Source: Alentia gelatinosa (Eukaryota; Annelida; Polychaeta; Phyllodocida; Polynoidae). Taken from it: a stretch of 64,000 bases of DNA. The position numbers and the translations under genes are program-made. Below, in pieces: positions 32,815 through 46,500 of this stretch. Below the pieces are notes generated by a model that was given only the letters and a program-made list of their open reading frames with translations, was not told the DNA's origin and ran no database searches. Where the stretch lies: positions 30,321,716 to 30,385,715 of the forward strand of contig OX465587.1 of assembly GCA_950022655.1 (NCBI GenBank), given 5' to 3'. The stretch's first letter is position 1, and the number at the start of each line of letters is the position of its first letter.

Positions 32815-33680
32815 GAATAGTACTGGTTCATCAATGCGTCTGGTTTCAGCAGGTAGCTGGTTCCATACTGGTGCACTCTTGTTTGTACTTCTGTGCCGGT
32901 ATCTTTAGCACTCGGCCTTCAAACAGTCTAGTGGGACGTTGGGGATTTTCGAGGTTCACTTCGTGTTTGGTGCGGACAAAAGCGCATTTTAGGAGTTGAG
33001 CTAGACTTGCTCAAGTCTTTGATTATGAACATTTATTTAATGATTAAACACAATAAGAATAAAGTTCATTTTAGTATGTATCCTTCTCTGACTGGCCCAT
33101 AAATCAAAGACTTGTCCACTATGAACAGAATCTCCTGTGTATGGCCCCAAGCCACTCCCTGTAACCCTATACCTCCTCCTACCCTTTCCCCCTCCCCTCC
33201 TCCAGTTCCCTGGCCGCCTGTGTTATTTCGCCTGCTCCTGACTGTGACACGAATGAGATCAAAGTGAGAGGGCATCAATCTCCCAGCAGCCAGGATATCT
33301 GTAGGGAGAGTGTTGGGAATGCTGGAGCTAAACAGCACCAGAAATCCAACACCATTACCGATTGTACCAGTCCCTATATCCCCGAGAGGAGGGTAGCCAT
33401 AGGATCCAGGGACTGGAGCCAGTTTACAGTCGAGTCTCTCTATGTACATGTAGGTAATTTACTCTGAAGTTTTTGTGTAGTATGTTGGTGGGAATGTGTT
33501 GGTTGGAGTTATAATAGATTCGCAGGCCGTGGTGTTGGTAGCTTTGTATTTTGGAGAGTAAAGTAATGTTGTTGTTATGAAACATTAGGCTGCTATAATC
33601 AAGGTATGGAAGTACTCGGGTTTTGTACTGTATTGCCGCTTGCTGCCTAGTAAGGTATTTGCGGATAAATGACAAGAGAT
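32815..33680 (-). mobile_element. Decayed non-LTR retrotransposon, reverse-transcriptase C-terminus, interrupted
   Basis: Minus-strand 33424-33675 encodes Y-K-T-R-V-L-P-Y-L-D-Y-S-S-L-M-F and N-I-L-H-K-N-F-R-V-N-Y-L-H-V, typical of the thumb/C-terminal part of LINE reverse transcriptases. Minus-strand 32830-33020 encodes R-L-F-E-G-R-V-L-K-I-P and, after a shift, N-Q-L-P-A-E-T-R-R-I-D, the usual end of such ORFs. About 400 bp of unrelated sequence (33030-33425), with a 127-codon ORF of unknown nature, separates the two pieces. The element is dead. Confidence 0.65.
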
Positions 33681-33969
33681 TTATGAGCGACCTTACTTAC
33701 GTCAAAACGGTACATATTTACAATGAATATAGCATGGGTATATAGTAAATGATTTATTCAATGTTATTTCAAGTATTCATGTAAGGCTCAAATGAGTAAT
33801 GAATCATGTTCGTTGTGAAACTTATTGTCATATGTATTATACATGTATAATAGTTCCATTTCAAGCCTACCACTTTGGTCTCACATGATATGCTTTGTGG
33901 AAATCCAAACCTTAGTAAATATACCGGTACACATGAAATAGCAGGAACAATCTGACTGGACCTATATAC

Positions 33970-35015
33970 AAGGGTGTCAGTTGGGTCAGAAAAATACATT
34001 TGGAATATTTTTCATGTGGAATTTACTGCCTCAAGGAGACTGAGAAATATGGAAAACACGCCAGTTTTGGCCATGGAATGGGATTGAGGGTGTGTGGGAA
34101 GGTTCAAACCACTGTCTTCTTGGCATGAATTAGGCTCATTTTTTATTATCTTTGTTTTATACAAGAGAAGATGATTTGGTAAATGAAAACAAGGATTTCC
34201 TTGAAACAGTGAATAACTGCCATCCCTGTATATAAGTATATAATATACTTAGTAAAAACTGAACGAGAGTTAGTAGTGTTAATGTTTATCGTACGATGGG
34301 CAGGTCGCAAATTACTACGCGAGGCATTAGCCGAGCGTAGTGTGAAGCAAATCTGACCAGAGTGCAATAAACACTAACACTATTGACTCGAGTTCAGTTT
34401 AGTATTGATCCTACCCCGTCTCCAATAATTCATTTGTTACCAGCGTGCAATAAATAACACTTTACTGCACGCTTGTCAGAATACAGTTAGCCAATGTTAA
34501 GCCTATGGCGTTTTTTATTTTAAGTTTATCTTAAATAGACTTTCTCCTATTGGTTAAGACAGCCCAGTTTATTTTATAGCACCAAAGTTATCATGACGGT
34601 GGCGACGATATGCAGACCAGTCATAATGTTACATGGAATCACACTTCTAGGTTTTAGCTTTGATATCACATTATTACACAAACATATAAAATCAGGGATG
34701 TCAGGGGAAAAAGTGGAAACATGTTTCATATGGATTTCTCTGCGTCAGAGAGACTGGGAAAACTGGATACTATATCTTTGTCGGCCATGGCATAGGGCAG
34801 AAAGTCTTTGGGGGAGGTTCAAATCAGTTCTATGAGGTTTAATCAATATTATGTTTACTGTACGAAACTGAAATGTTTGCCTCCAGAGAGTTGCTACCTT
34901 GAAAAAAACAACTAAAAACACTATTATCTTTGCTTGACACAAGGGAAAAGCAATTACATATACTGAACATGAAAAGTGGATTTCCACGGAAAAATGGAAA
35001 ACTGACATCTCTGTA
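33970..35015. mobile_element. hAT-like MITEs and a palindromic element
   Basis: 33970-34228 and 34693-35012 are bounded by GGGTGTCAGTTGGG or CAGGGATGTCAGGGG and by CTGCCATCCCTG or CTGACATCTCTG. 34258-34385 is a palindromic element (AACTGAACGAGAGTTAG against CTCGAGTTCAGTTT) with GCGAGGCATTAGCCGAG in the centre. Intergenic between ERp29 and PEX12. Confidence 0.6.
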
Positions 35016-36970
35016 AAACGCCAGATGATGCCTTGATTTCATATAACACATATCGTCTAACTCATGTAGCAGAAGGACATACGCAATATTACCATGATTT
35101 TGATCTGAGTGGCCGTATTCTCCGCGTAGTTGATGCGCAGTAAAACTGTGAGCGGTAGCGAGGATATTGTGTGGTGTCAACTACAAGGGGAATACGACCA
35201 CACAGATGGAAATTACAGTTTCAATTCAGATACAGGAAACAGATTCAAAATCCCCATAGAAAAGGTATGGGGACTCAGTAAACCACGACTCATTATATAG
35301 AACCTGTCAGATACCATAACTGTGGTATACCGATCCAAATCCATGGTATACAGGAAAATGGTCCCTTTGAGCTATCGAGCAAAAAAGTCCCTATTGTTAT
35401 ACTCTTTTAAGGCAATTCCTGGGTTTAATTTATTCTAAAAGATGGATAATAAATACAATAGACAATGATCTTGTGGACAACGTAATACACTCGCTAGCGG
35501 TCATGTATTAGTACGCGTCAACCACTCGTGGTTTACGGCCGCCTATCTACAAAACCATCGTTTATTGTCTATAGGGAGCCAAAGTGAACCCGTTGCAACC
35601 ACCGATAGCCGGTCACAAAATAGTATTTCCGGGTATAGGCGCTCAGTACTTTGACTATGTAGGTTCAAGATTATATGTCTCATTCACCAATCTTTTAGAT
35701 CCAAATTTTTAATAAACTTAACAACTGTCATCGTAGTTTCGAAACAGAGTTATTCAGAGACGATAGTAGTAAACTACACTTCAAAAGTAACAAAAGAGAC
35801 CAAAAACGAAAGTCTAGCCTCAAAGCCCCATAGGTTTAGCACTAGGCCTCGTTCTTACTGGCCACCGGAAATGGTGTTTTGTAGGTGGGTATCTGTGGTT
35901 TCGGTGGGTTCACTTTTGCTCCCTATGCATTTATTATTCAGCATTCCAAATATGAGTTATCAAAGGAAAGAAAAAGATAGCCGCGGATCTTCTCGCGCAC
36001 TACTTTGCACGCAGGGGACTATTTTTTCTGTATCCTACTCTGCAGGGTATGGCTGTCCGAATCCTACTCAGTAGCGATCTGTAGGCTCTATACGCTCAGT
36101 ATAGACTCCATATCAAATGGATAAAAAACTTGAAAAACCATAAATGATCTACAAAGTCAGGACGGTACAATGCTAAATATATGCCAAAGAAGTCTAGGTT
36201 ATAAGAATATCTGATGATTAGAAAGTTCATTTTTGGCATACATATGACGAATGACTAATGATCTAAGGATTGGGCTACAAAGTATGATTTAGTTTAAACC
36301 TTTCGTCTGAAAACGGTAGGTTTGAGGCCATTCATAAAGTACGCACGCAGAATTTCGGAAATGTTGGACACCCCCCCCCCCCCCCCCCCCCCGCCCAACC
36401 ATCCCAATCTTGTACACAATAGATCCAAGAAAGGGCATATGCACAGTTTCTGAATGTTTGTACTCCCCACCCTCTTTATGGATGGCCCCCTTCATTAAAA
36501 GTGATCATGCAGACAGTCAATGGAATTAGATGAAGTACATGTATTTCAAAACACTAAAAAAGACGAATATTGTTGATATCACGTCCGTTTGGAATGGTTG
36601 ACGATTTTAACATCACTTTACTTTACAACTCGATGTAAGCTTAGTAGCAATAACAAATTATTGTAGACATCGTCCCTAGAATAACAGTCTAAAGCTATAA
36701 TCACAGAATCTGATTCGTGAATCAAGTCAAAATGAGGCTTAATAGAAAACAAATGTGAGAACTAGGCAGAAATACCTCCACTTCGGCCCCAAAAAAAAGA
36801 AGTTACAATATAAATTGTGACTAGATTCATATTTCAAAACTACACCTGTTGTTTTTGTTAAGTGACATAGAACTTTCCAGATTATAACTGAAACATAGAT
36901 GAAACATGTTCAAGACGACTGGATTAGGCCCAATAGATCTGGCAGGGTTTAACGAAATATGATAAGTATT
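35016..36970. other. Intergenic repeats, no gene found
   Basis: Contains palindromic elements at 35085-35215 and 35465-35580, a patch repeated from 1770-1860 (CTCAGTAGCGATCT at about 36067), and a poly-C run at 36370-36392. The ORFs here show no recognisable protein. Confidence 0.5.
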
Positions 36971-36974
36971 CAAA

Positions 36975-37545
36975 TATACACACCGATAGTCTATATGGTA
37001 CAGTAAGTGAACTTGGTCATACGTTGTCGGGTACGATGATTGAACATGAAGTCACGGGTGTTATTGATTCACGAAGTAAAGTTTGATGAGCCGTTCTGTA
37101 TCACTCGGTCATCCGTTGTCTGATACCATGAATGAACGTGTAGCCACAGGTGTTATTGATTCACGAGGTAAAGTTTGATGAGTTGTTCTGTATCACCCGT
37201 CATACATTGTCTAGTATGGTGAGTGAACATGTAGCCACGGGTGTTATTGATTCACAAGGTAAAGTTTGATGAGTTGCTCTGTATCATGCGGACATACATT
37301 GTCTGATACAGCGATTGAACATGAAGTCACAGGTATCATTGATTGATGCGTAGCCATGGGTGTCATTGATTCATGAGGTAAAGATTGATGAGTTTCTCTG
37401 TATTACTCGGTCATATGTTGTGTGGTACGGTGATCGAACATGAAGTCTCAGGTGTTATTGATTCCCAAGGTGAAGTTTGATGAGTTGCTCTGTATAACGC
37501 GGGCATACGTTGCTGGTACAGTGAGTGAACATGTAGTCACAGACG
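36975..37545. repeat. About 91-bp tandem array copied from the PEX12 coding end
   Basis: Five units follow the genuine PEX12 stop. Each contains a variant of GGTAAAGTTTGATGAGTTG, the complement of codons for Q-L-I-K-L-Y, followed by the C-terminal codons and a stop. Copies lie near 37077, 37168, 37257, 37377 and 37468. Periods are 89-92 bp apart from one 120-bp interval. The array occupies the PEX12 3'UTR/3' flank. Confidence 0.9.
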
Positions 37546-40500
37546 TCATTGATTCACAATGTAAAGTTTGATGAGTTGCTCGGTATTGCTCGGACATCCT
37601 GTGATCGGGCAGCGCTGGTGTTGACTCACATACTTGTAAATGCACGGATAACAAAATACAAACCTAAAAATAGAAAACATACAAAACCATGAAATCAGAA
37701 ATGGCATCCAATGATTATGTGATCAGGGATGGAAGTTGGGACTGAGATAAAATCTGAAACTTAAAACACTTATGACACAAAGAATCATCTACAACATCAT
37801 TTTAGAGCAGAATGGCTATGAATCGATATATATTCTAGTGTTGCCGGTGTATATCAAATGTCAGAATTCCATCATTTGTCGGAAAACTTGCATCGCTGTG
37901 TGATATATGCTGTTATTTCTGCTGTTGATGTACATGCATTGTATTTATATTAGAAACACATGTAGAAAACAAATTATATCATAGATGAGGCGACATCTGC
38001 TCCCTAGCTTGATGCTACCTAGAATGACAGTTTAAGAACTGTACCTAACTACCGTAACCATGTACACTGATGGACGTGACCTTATCAGATGATGTCACGC
38101 CTGCTCCCCTGGGGTTGCACAGCAAATAACACGGCAACCCAATGTCTAATCAGCAAAAGATATTGTTGATGACAGTATGAAGGCTCAGAAAAGAGCAAAT
38201 AAAGACAGATTGAATGGTCCGTGGGTGTCGGGGGTCAAGGTTTCACCAGAATCGGCTCATCAGGCATCTTAAAACGCTTAGAAGGGTTATCAAGGTGATC
38301 AAGAGATCTTGAACTTTATCAAACTGATTCATAATTTGACCTACTTAAAAGTTCAGGTGAAATGAGACCAGTGTGTGGTAACAAACAATACCAGAGAGGT
38401 TGGTTGGTATTTCAGGTTCGCAAACTTAATTAGACTCCTCGTCACCCGAGGTCAACAACCAACCAACGGTATACATAGAAAATTATACCATTCTAAAAGT
38501 TCTGGTGAAATTTGGAAAGCAATAAAACTCACAATCATATCCTACATCATGTTTAATAAAGATACTGTTGTCTTGTAACATATTTCACGTTGCTCATTAC
38601 ATGTTACAAACAAACCAGTGGGTTCCTGGGAAATATTCTGGAAATATTTTTAACCCGACTTATCTCCAATCTCTAATATGGCCATAATTCAATACACCAT
38701 TTACAAAAACTGAAAAATAACGAGGAAACTGGGATATCTGTAGAACGAAATACACTACAGGTGTTTCTAGCCAACATTCATTTTTAAAGTTTTGTTTATT
38801 GTTATACACCTATGGCTGAACATGTATGAAATACTACCCGCTGCTAGGGGTGTAGTATAAATAATGTTCACGCGCGTCGTAACAGCGGGCCGTAGTGAAT
38901 GGCAGTGGTTTTTTTGTAAAGTTAATAAAATGGCGTTTTAAGCGATTAGGAGGTGTATAGTAATAAGAAAACATGGTTACTGAGCCCGTAATGCCACCCG
39001 TACGGGCTCAGTAACCACGTTTTCTCTTATTTCAACGTATCATGTTAGCAAGATTCATACCCTGTATGGGAGACGTGGCAATAAACACCTCTGCATGAAG
39101 CCGATGCTACCTTGAAAATGACAACTTCATGTCAGTCTAAATCATGTTGCTGTAGATTATCCAAGGAGGTGTTTTTAAATCTAACAGGGATGCAAGTCGG
39201 GAGGGCAGGAAAAGTCGGAAATATAAAACCCTTGTGGTAACGGTTCTATCTCAGTGAGCTGGGGAATCCCCTTTTTGTTCAGGAGCAAAACAGTAGACTA
39301 GCCGCAGTCCCTTAGTATAGAAGATATTTCAGGGTGAATGGAGAATTATAACAAGTCAAAAATAAACAAAATAACACTCAAATTTCAATTTGTGAGACTG
39401 TTGAATTTGATACCTGTAATACAAGAAATCTGCAAATTAATACATATAAATTACCAAAGAAATAAAATTTAAAAATAAAAGACTTAAACAACTCTATGCC
39501 GGCCCAAAAGGTCGGCATTTGACAGAACCAGGACGGCAGTGAGTACGGCAGTGGCAGCGTTTTACAGCCGCCGACTGAGGCCCTGTGGCCGGCACTGGTT
39601 CCCGTGCATACCCGCCGTCATTGCCGGCTCATAGTGCGGCCGACTGAGGCCCAGAGGTTGGCACGGCTTTCCGGATAGTACCGTCTTTGTTGCCGGCCAA
39701 TGGTGCGGCCGTCAAGGCGTCAAAAACGCCTTTAAACTCTAACTGCTTCAATAGGTATGAAAGTTCGGAATTCCGTCAATTGACGGAGGACTTGCATCCC
39801 TGATCTAAGAACGATAAATATTTGACCTCATCCTGGTCTTTGTTGCATTCTTGTTACCTAAAGTGATCAGCCTTTTTGGAGGTTTGTCTTATAACTGAAT
39901 AATCATGAATTAAGTTTTTGAAAAGGCGAAAACTTGTACTTTTTTTATCCGTTGCTATGGAAAATTGATCATACATAACAAAATGTCTCCCTATCCGAAC
40001 GGAGAAATAATTACGAAAAAATTGACAGATGTCTCGGATTTTTGACGACCACTTTTAAAATGGGACTGTCATAAATATCCTAATTGGTATCGCTGAGGTA
40101 GGTCGTAATTGTAGTCTTAGTCATTATTGTTCTTAGTTTTAGAAACACCTCCCTGGGAATCAATTGTTCTGGATCAGACAACGGAGAATCCTACCATGGA
40201 AACAGATCTTAGATGTGGTTTACACTCTCCAAACATGAGGCCATTTTGGGATAATGAAAATCCAAGCACATTGTTTTATTGTAGTCTATAGGGTCTGCGG
40301 TGAATTCGGTCACACGCGAACTCGGTACCGGTGAATTCGCTATCGTTACAAGTTCGGTACCGGTGAATTCGCTACCGCTTCAAGTTCGGTACTGGTGAAT
40401 TCGATACCGCAAAGTTCCCGGGCTTGCCGCCTGTGTTGCTGTGAGGTCGGCCGGGTCTCCCGGGCCTCCCCCGGACATAGTAGGGTTAGGGTTAGGGTTA

Positions 40501-43500
40501 TGGATAGGGTTAGGGTTAGGGTTATGAATAGGGTTAGGGATAGGAATAGGGATAGGAATAGGGATAGGGTTAGGGATAGGGATAGGGTTAGGGATAGGGT
40601 TAGGGTTAGGGATAGGGTTAGGGATAGGAATAGGGATAGGGTTAGGGATAGGGTTAGGGATAGGGATATGGTTAGGGTTAGGGATAGGAATATGGATAGG
40701 GTTAGTGTTAGGGTTAGGGATAGGGATAGGAATAGGGATAGGGTTAGTGTTAGGGTTAGGGCAGAGAACTAGAACCCCTGGAAAGCCCACTCACCGTGCA
40801 GCGCTGTGAACTAGTGGCGCGCATGCGCCGATACCTACAGGGGAGCAAAACATCCGGTTCAAGCTTCTGGCATGTAGATTCCGTTGAAATCCATTAGAAA
40901 TATATGGATTTGTATGGGAAACAACCACTCTTCAGACTTCTGTGGTATTGCTTGCTTTAGGTTTGCAATCGTTTATCTTCCATAGCCCACTTGGGCAAAT
41001 TATTATCTATATATGTTAATCCAATCGGCGGCCGTCTCTGCTGTCTACCCGCCTGCCGTGAACGGCCGACTGCTATTTTCGGTACTTGTACTGCTTGTAA
41101 CTTGACAATATATATGTACCGGTATCATCTTTTCCAAACACATCTATTTGTGAATAGCCTGATATCTCAGAAATAAATCTTTAGTAAAATAGCAGGCAGG
41201 TGGGCCATGACATCAGGCTGCACGGGCGGGCGGGTGGACACGTGCTGTCTGGGATGCGAGACTGCCTGTGGCCAGTGTGGGTGACTCCTGGGGAGAGAGG
41301 CGTGGGGGGGGGGGGGGGGGGGGTTGCCCGCAGGCCACCGCGGGGAAGTCTGACTGGTAACCGAGCGGGTGCGTATGTAGTCGTGGGCGACCCTAACAGT
41401 ACGTTCCCGTATTAGGGTCGTGGATCACTCCATAGGCAAATTCTGGGGTTTTTAGCGAACCAAGATGGTTCGCACTCTCACGCTTTTGGATATTTACATC
41501 CAACGATAAAACTCACTGGAATCGATAGAAAACATATTTCTCTTGCTTCTGATAAATTATTATCAGAAAATAACTTCAAGATACTAAGATATCTGGACTT
41601 GAAAATGATAAATGGTTGTCAGAGACTGTTTCAGTCAGCTCAGTAGCCATTTTCTCATTGACTCTCGTTCTCTTACGAGAAACAATGAGATGAAAACAAA
41701 CCTGTGGTTGGGTCAATTTTCAAACGCCAACGGAAATTGCGATAGTTGCGATGTGGTTTACATGAATTAAAAAACCTTTAATTGGGTATTAAACTAATAC
41801 TATGCATTCAGAAGAAGTAAATATAACATGTCCTGACCAAAATATTGTACAAAATCGAACTTTGATGACTTTGACAGCTCGATGTTTTTGAACTCTCGTT
41901 TTGGATTTTGACAAAATCTAAATAATGGCGGACAGCTGACAGGGGGAGGAGATCGATTCACACAGTAAAGCATGGTGATCTGGGTTGTTACAGGTATGGC
42001 ACCATATTCAGAATGTGGAATTGGGAACCTATAAGTACATATTTTGTGTGTACAATCCAACAGGACGATGTAATAAGCCAAAATATGTTTATTCACCGTG
42101 CCGAGGAAAACCCCAGAAATACCTTATGCAGTGGTGTCCGACCCTAATACAGCGTATAGGGTCGGACTCGTCTGACTAGTGCGTATGGAACGTCAAACAC
42201 TTTTCAACTGCTTGTAACTAAAGATATAATGATCAGATTAGAACCGCCAGGGAAAGTTATGTCGGAATCCAAACTCTCAACGCCTTTTAAAAAGGACTTT
42301 CAAAATTGCAGCTAGTTGAAAATGTAAATTTGTGGATAAAACACCAAACACTCAACTCTGAGTCTAGGAGACCAAACACCAAGAGTTAAACCCTGCACAT
42401 CACGAAAAATAAACATTAACAAGTGCATAAAGATACACCAATAGTATTGTGTATGTATGTGTGTTCTTCGATCAAAGTTTCAGCTCTGTATATTTAGAAA
42501 TAACTAAGGATTCACAGATTTGGTACTTTAACTGTTCCGCACCACGCCACTGTTTACATGTGTCGAACGGGTAACCGGAAGTCCACCTCCCCTGTATCTT
42601 GAAAACGAGGCTCGCCATGAGTTCGTCCCATAGGTGCAACGCTGAACGGCCGTGAGTGGGCTTTCCAGGGGTTCTGGTTCTTTGGTTAGGGATAAGGTTA
42701 GAGTTAGAGTTAGGGTTAGGGTTAGGGATAGGGTTAGGGTTTAGGGTTGGGATTAGGGTTAGGGTTGTGGGTATATTCCGGGTATGGCCAGCCTTGTGGC
42801 CGGCCCTGACCGTGGATGGCGGCCGGTACCCGACCACAGCTCCGCCGTTGCCGACCGCCATCCACGAATTTACCAATTTCGAGGACCGAAACTGTCGCAG
42901 TAGCGAACTCACCACCGGGCCGAACCGAATACAATGGTATTCGCCTATAGAACACCACACCCCTCCCACCCCCAGTTGGAGATACAAGATTCTATTTTTC
43001 AATTAGATTTTTTTAATATTTATTATATCATATTTATTTTTGGGATCACACCAATTCATGTGAAAATTTAAAAAAAATAAAATAAAAAAAAATTAAAAGA
43101 AAATTGAGATTCTTACCCTGAGGAGGCGATGGCTGTGTCGTTGGTTCTGATCCGCAGACAGAGTGGACACAAGTTGGGAAGGCTCGGTAACCCCTCAATC
43201 TGCAACTTCTGAAATAGAAACCAATGTACACATTATACATGGCTTATCATGCTTACATTTATAAAAGTCTACTGTTATTAGATCCACAGGGATGCCAGTT
43301 GGGGTCAGAAAAAAATTGAAATATTTTTCATTGCACTTACATACACATTACAGTGGGGAATCAAGCGAAAGTTCACGTTTTTATATGGGTCAGTAGGGGA
43401 GGTTCAGTGGGGGATCATGGGTTGTGGCTGAATTGGGTAATTTAGAATTTAGTGTGTCAATATTACACATGTAAAAATAATATCTATTCTGAAAATGAAA

Positions 43501-46500
43501 AAATTAATTTCAATGGAAACATGGAAAACTAGCATCCCTGAATTATTAGAGAGTATCAAAACCAATGGCACATACATTTCCCTACAATATTTTCGGAAAA
43601 GGTTCTCAGCTATTTATTCATCCTTTCCTGAGGAGCAGTCTTTCAAATTGAAGAATCACAATTACATGGCTCGTGCACATAAACTACCCAAACAGACAAA
43701 GTAGAAGGTCAATACAGTATAATAGACAAGAATGATTATGGCCAGACACATGGAAAGCTATCGGTGCCTGAGGTAGTACCTTGGGCGGGGGCGGTGTGGG
43801 TAAGGAGGTGAGGGATGCCACGTTGCTGTCGCTGGCATACCACCACTCGAGGAACTGGAGGAAGAACATGCTGACCGATAATCCACTGGAGACGCCCACA
43901 GCCACCAGCCCCAGAGCACGCTGGGCGAGTAGCAGACCGCGCGCCGTAACACTATCAGAAAGATCAACATGAAAGGCACATCTTAAGCATGGATTCCACC
44001 AGACTAAGGGTTCGCCGAAAAGTTTCCGGTTTCTTCTGAATATATCAAAAACTATTGTATAGTGATACCAATCTTCAGACATGGTGAGTGGACATGGTGA
44101 GTATTTATATAGAACTGCATCGGGAATCGTATAAATACACAATACTCCACAAATTTGGATGGGCAGCAATCGTCATCGAGGCGTAGCCGAGTGACGATTA
44201 AGGCACAGCGAAACGAGTAGAGTATTGTCTATTTTAGGATTCAAGTGCAGTTCTGGATTTATCTTACCCCTTTCTATGACATTAAATATCATCACAACTT
44301 CAGAATAATCAGAAGATACTTAGCAAATTCACTACGCCACAGTCGTGGCGTAGTATTGTCACTTTACCAGGGTGATCGTTGAGTATATTTTTCTAATGCT
44401 ATTCCTATGGCTAAACTTGTACCAGAGGCGAGATAATGCCTGAAACTGTCAGAAAAGATTTGGACATGCTTCCACTGGCAGTTACGCTTATACAATGTTT
44501 TATGATCCTGTCAGTTCTCCATCTCAGCAGGTTTCAGCATAGATTAGATATCTCTTATGTAATTCATAGGCCAATTTTCTTTATAGATATCTGGTATATT
44601 TTTCATTTATAAAATATAATCTATGTATTCTTATAGATATCATGAAATGTAATCTCCCGGCAATTTCCTTAGGCCTGACATGGCTCCTTGTGCTACGATC
44701 TGATTATTCTGACGTGGCAAAAAAATATCATCTCTATGGCAAGCCGATGAAAAAAATTTAAATAAAAATTTGTGCTACGATCTGAAACAGAGCTACACAT
44801 TCAACTGGACGTACCTTCTGGGGTTCTCCTTGTGCTGTTCACAAGCCTCCTGAAAGAGAAGATCATCCTGGTCGAGCGTTGTGAGTGCGACGCCGGCGAG
44901 TGAGAGGAGAGGAGTGTGGACGCGAGACCGACCGAACACGTAGGCCAGCTGGTAGCAGAGAATGGTCGCCTCCCACACCGTGTGAACGTACGGATACACT
45001 GCGGCTAAACCCTTCAGAAGACGTGCCTCTACGCTGTTCTGTGAAAGTTAATAATAATTAGTTAAAACAGGATGTACGGATACACCGTCACTAAAACAGG
45101 ACATCGGATACACCGGCACTAAAACAGGACGTGCGGATACAGCGCGGCTAAACCCTTCCATAGACGTGCCTCTACACTGTTCTGTGAGAGTTAATTATAA
45201 TTAGTTAAAACAGCATCCCCTGGTGTATCCCCTGGTGATTAGAACTGGTACTACAGTCTGTGATCTCCAAGCAGAGCCCTATAATCCATGTCCTATTGAT
45301 TTTAAACCAAATATGTGCATGGGAGATTGTAGTATGAAGCTGGTTCCTGGTGGTAGCTATGCATTCAAAGTGGTTTGTATGGTAGCAGTGCAGGGTTTCA
45401 GGGATTTCAGGGATTTTCATCCATACATTATCAATGGAAAGCTTCTCAGGGAAACCCCTGAAAATCATGGAAGTAATAATGCACATATTTAAAGGGAAAT
45501 CGGGTATATGGGGTTCCTGAAGCAATATGGGGTTGACATAACATACATAGGTTCTATTGAGGCTTTTGAGTAGTGAGGAGAATATTTCTGTGTTTTAGAA
45601 AACCCCTGATTTCAGGGATTTCCCTGACCTCTGACATCCTTGCTCTACTCTGTTCTGTGAGAGTTAATAATAATTAGTTAAACCAGGACGTATAGATACA
45701 GTGCGGCTGAACCCTTCAGTAGACGTACCTCTACACTGGTCTGTGAGAGTTATCAATGATTAAAAAAATTTTCTCGTAAATTCTGTGTACAAACTTTATA
45801 GATGGCCCTTAAGCTTAAATATTCTTATGCGGGAACATTTAGGAAAACGGGTGAAACTCCACTGGCTTTAAATATTGACGCGAGTAACTTGGTGAATGAT
45901 GAGTAAGACCAAATACCTGTTCAGTTCTCGGGTCAGCATCTTGGTATTTCTCATACAGTTGTTCACATTTTCTTTTCACGTAAGGCACCAAAATCTTGAA
46001 AGATGCAGTATAAAAAGATTTATTTCGTCCAAGATCCGTTTAGATAGCAATAAAAATCTGATATTCTGTGGATAACTGTCATGATAGACAGATCACCAAC
46101 TGGTGTTCTGAATTCGGCATATTTCTATCTTTCTTTTACTTCATGTATCTTCTCTTCCTATTGAAACTATCAAACATGAATGCATAAAACTATAAACATT
46201 TGCCAAGGCTTTTAAAGGCTTCAAATTCATATATACCACTCAAATGGAAAAGGTGGTATATCCTCTCTGGACTATCAATTATATCTTCTTTTTTTTATTA
46301 GGTATGATTCGTAAGTACAAGACCTCGATCTGCCATCACACCCTAAGTGACAAGTGCACTCAGTTACATTGCGTAGACAAATATTGATTTCGTCACCAGT
46401 GTTTATGTATAATTATAAATGGAGGATCATAGCCTCGAAGAAACAGTAGTGGCATACAATACAATGGAATATAAAGTAACACTTAAAGCTAAGTAAATGA

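Noticed and set aside
40380..40790. Long ORFs of V-R-V-R-D-R and P-N-P-I repeats on both strands
   Set aside because: They arise from telomere-like hexamers, whose 6-bp period keeps frames open.
41195..41305. Candidate last exon of PEX12 after a CTCTCCCCAG acceptor on the minus strand
   Set aside because: The length and phase fitted by accident, but no zinc-ligand cysteines appear. The segment at 37546-37663 encodes the expected FVFCYPC...RCPITG...LIKLY end in the right phase.
42472..43006. ORFs of 176 and 116 codons on opposite strands
   Set aside because: Part is telomere-like repeat and the rest has no recognisable domain; they lie in PEX12 intron 6.
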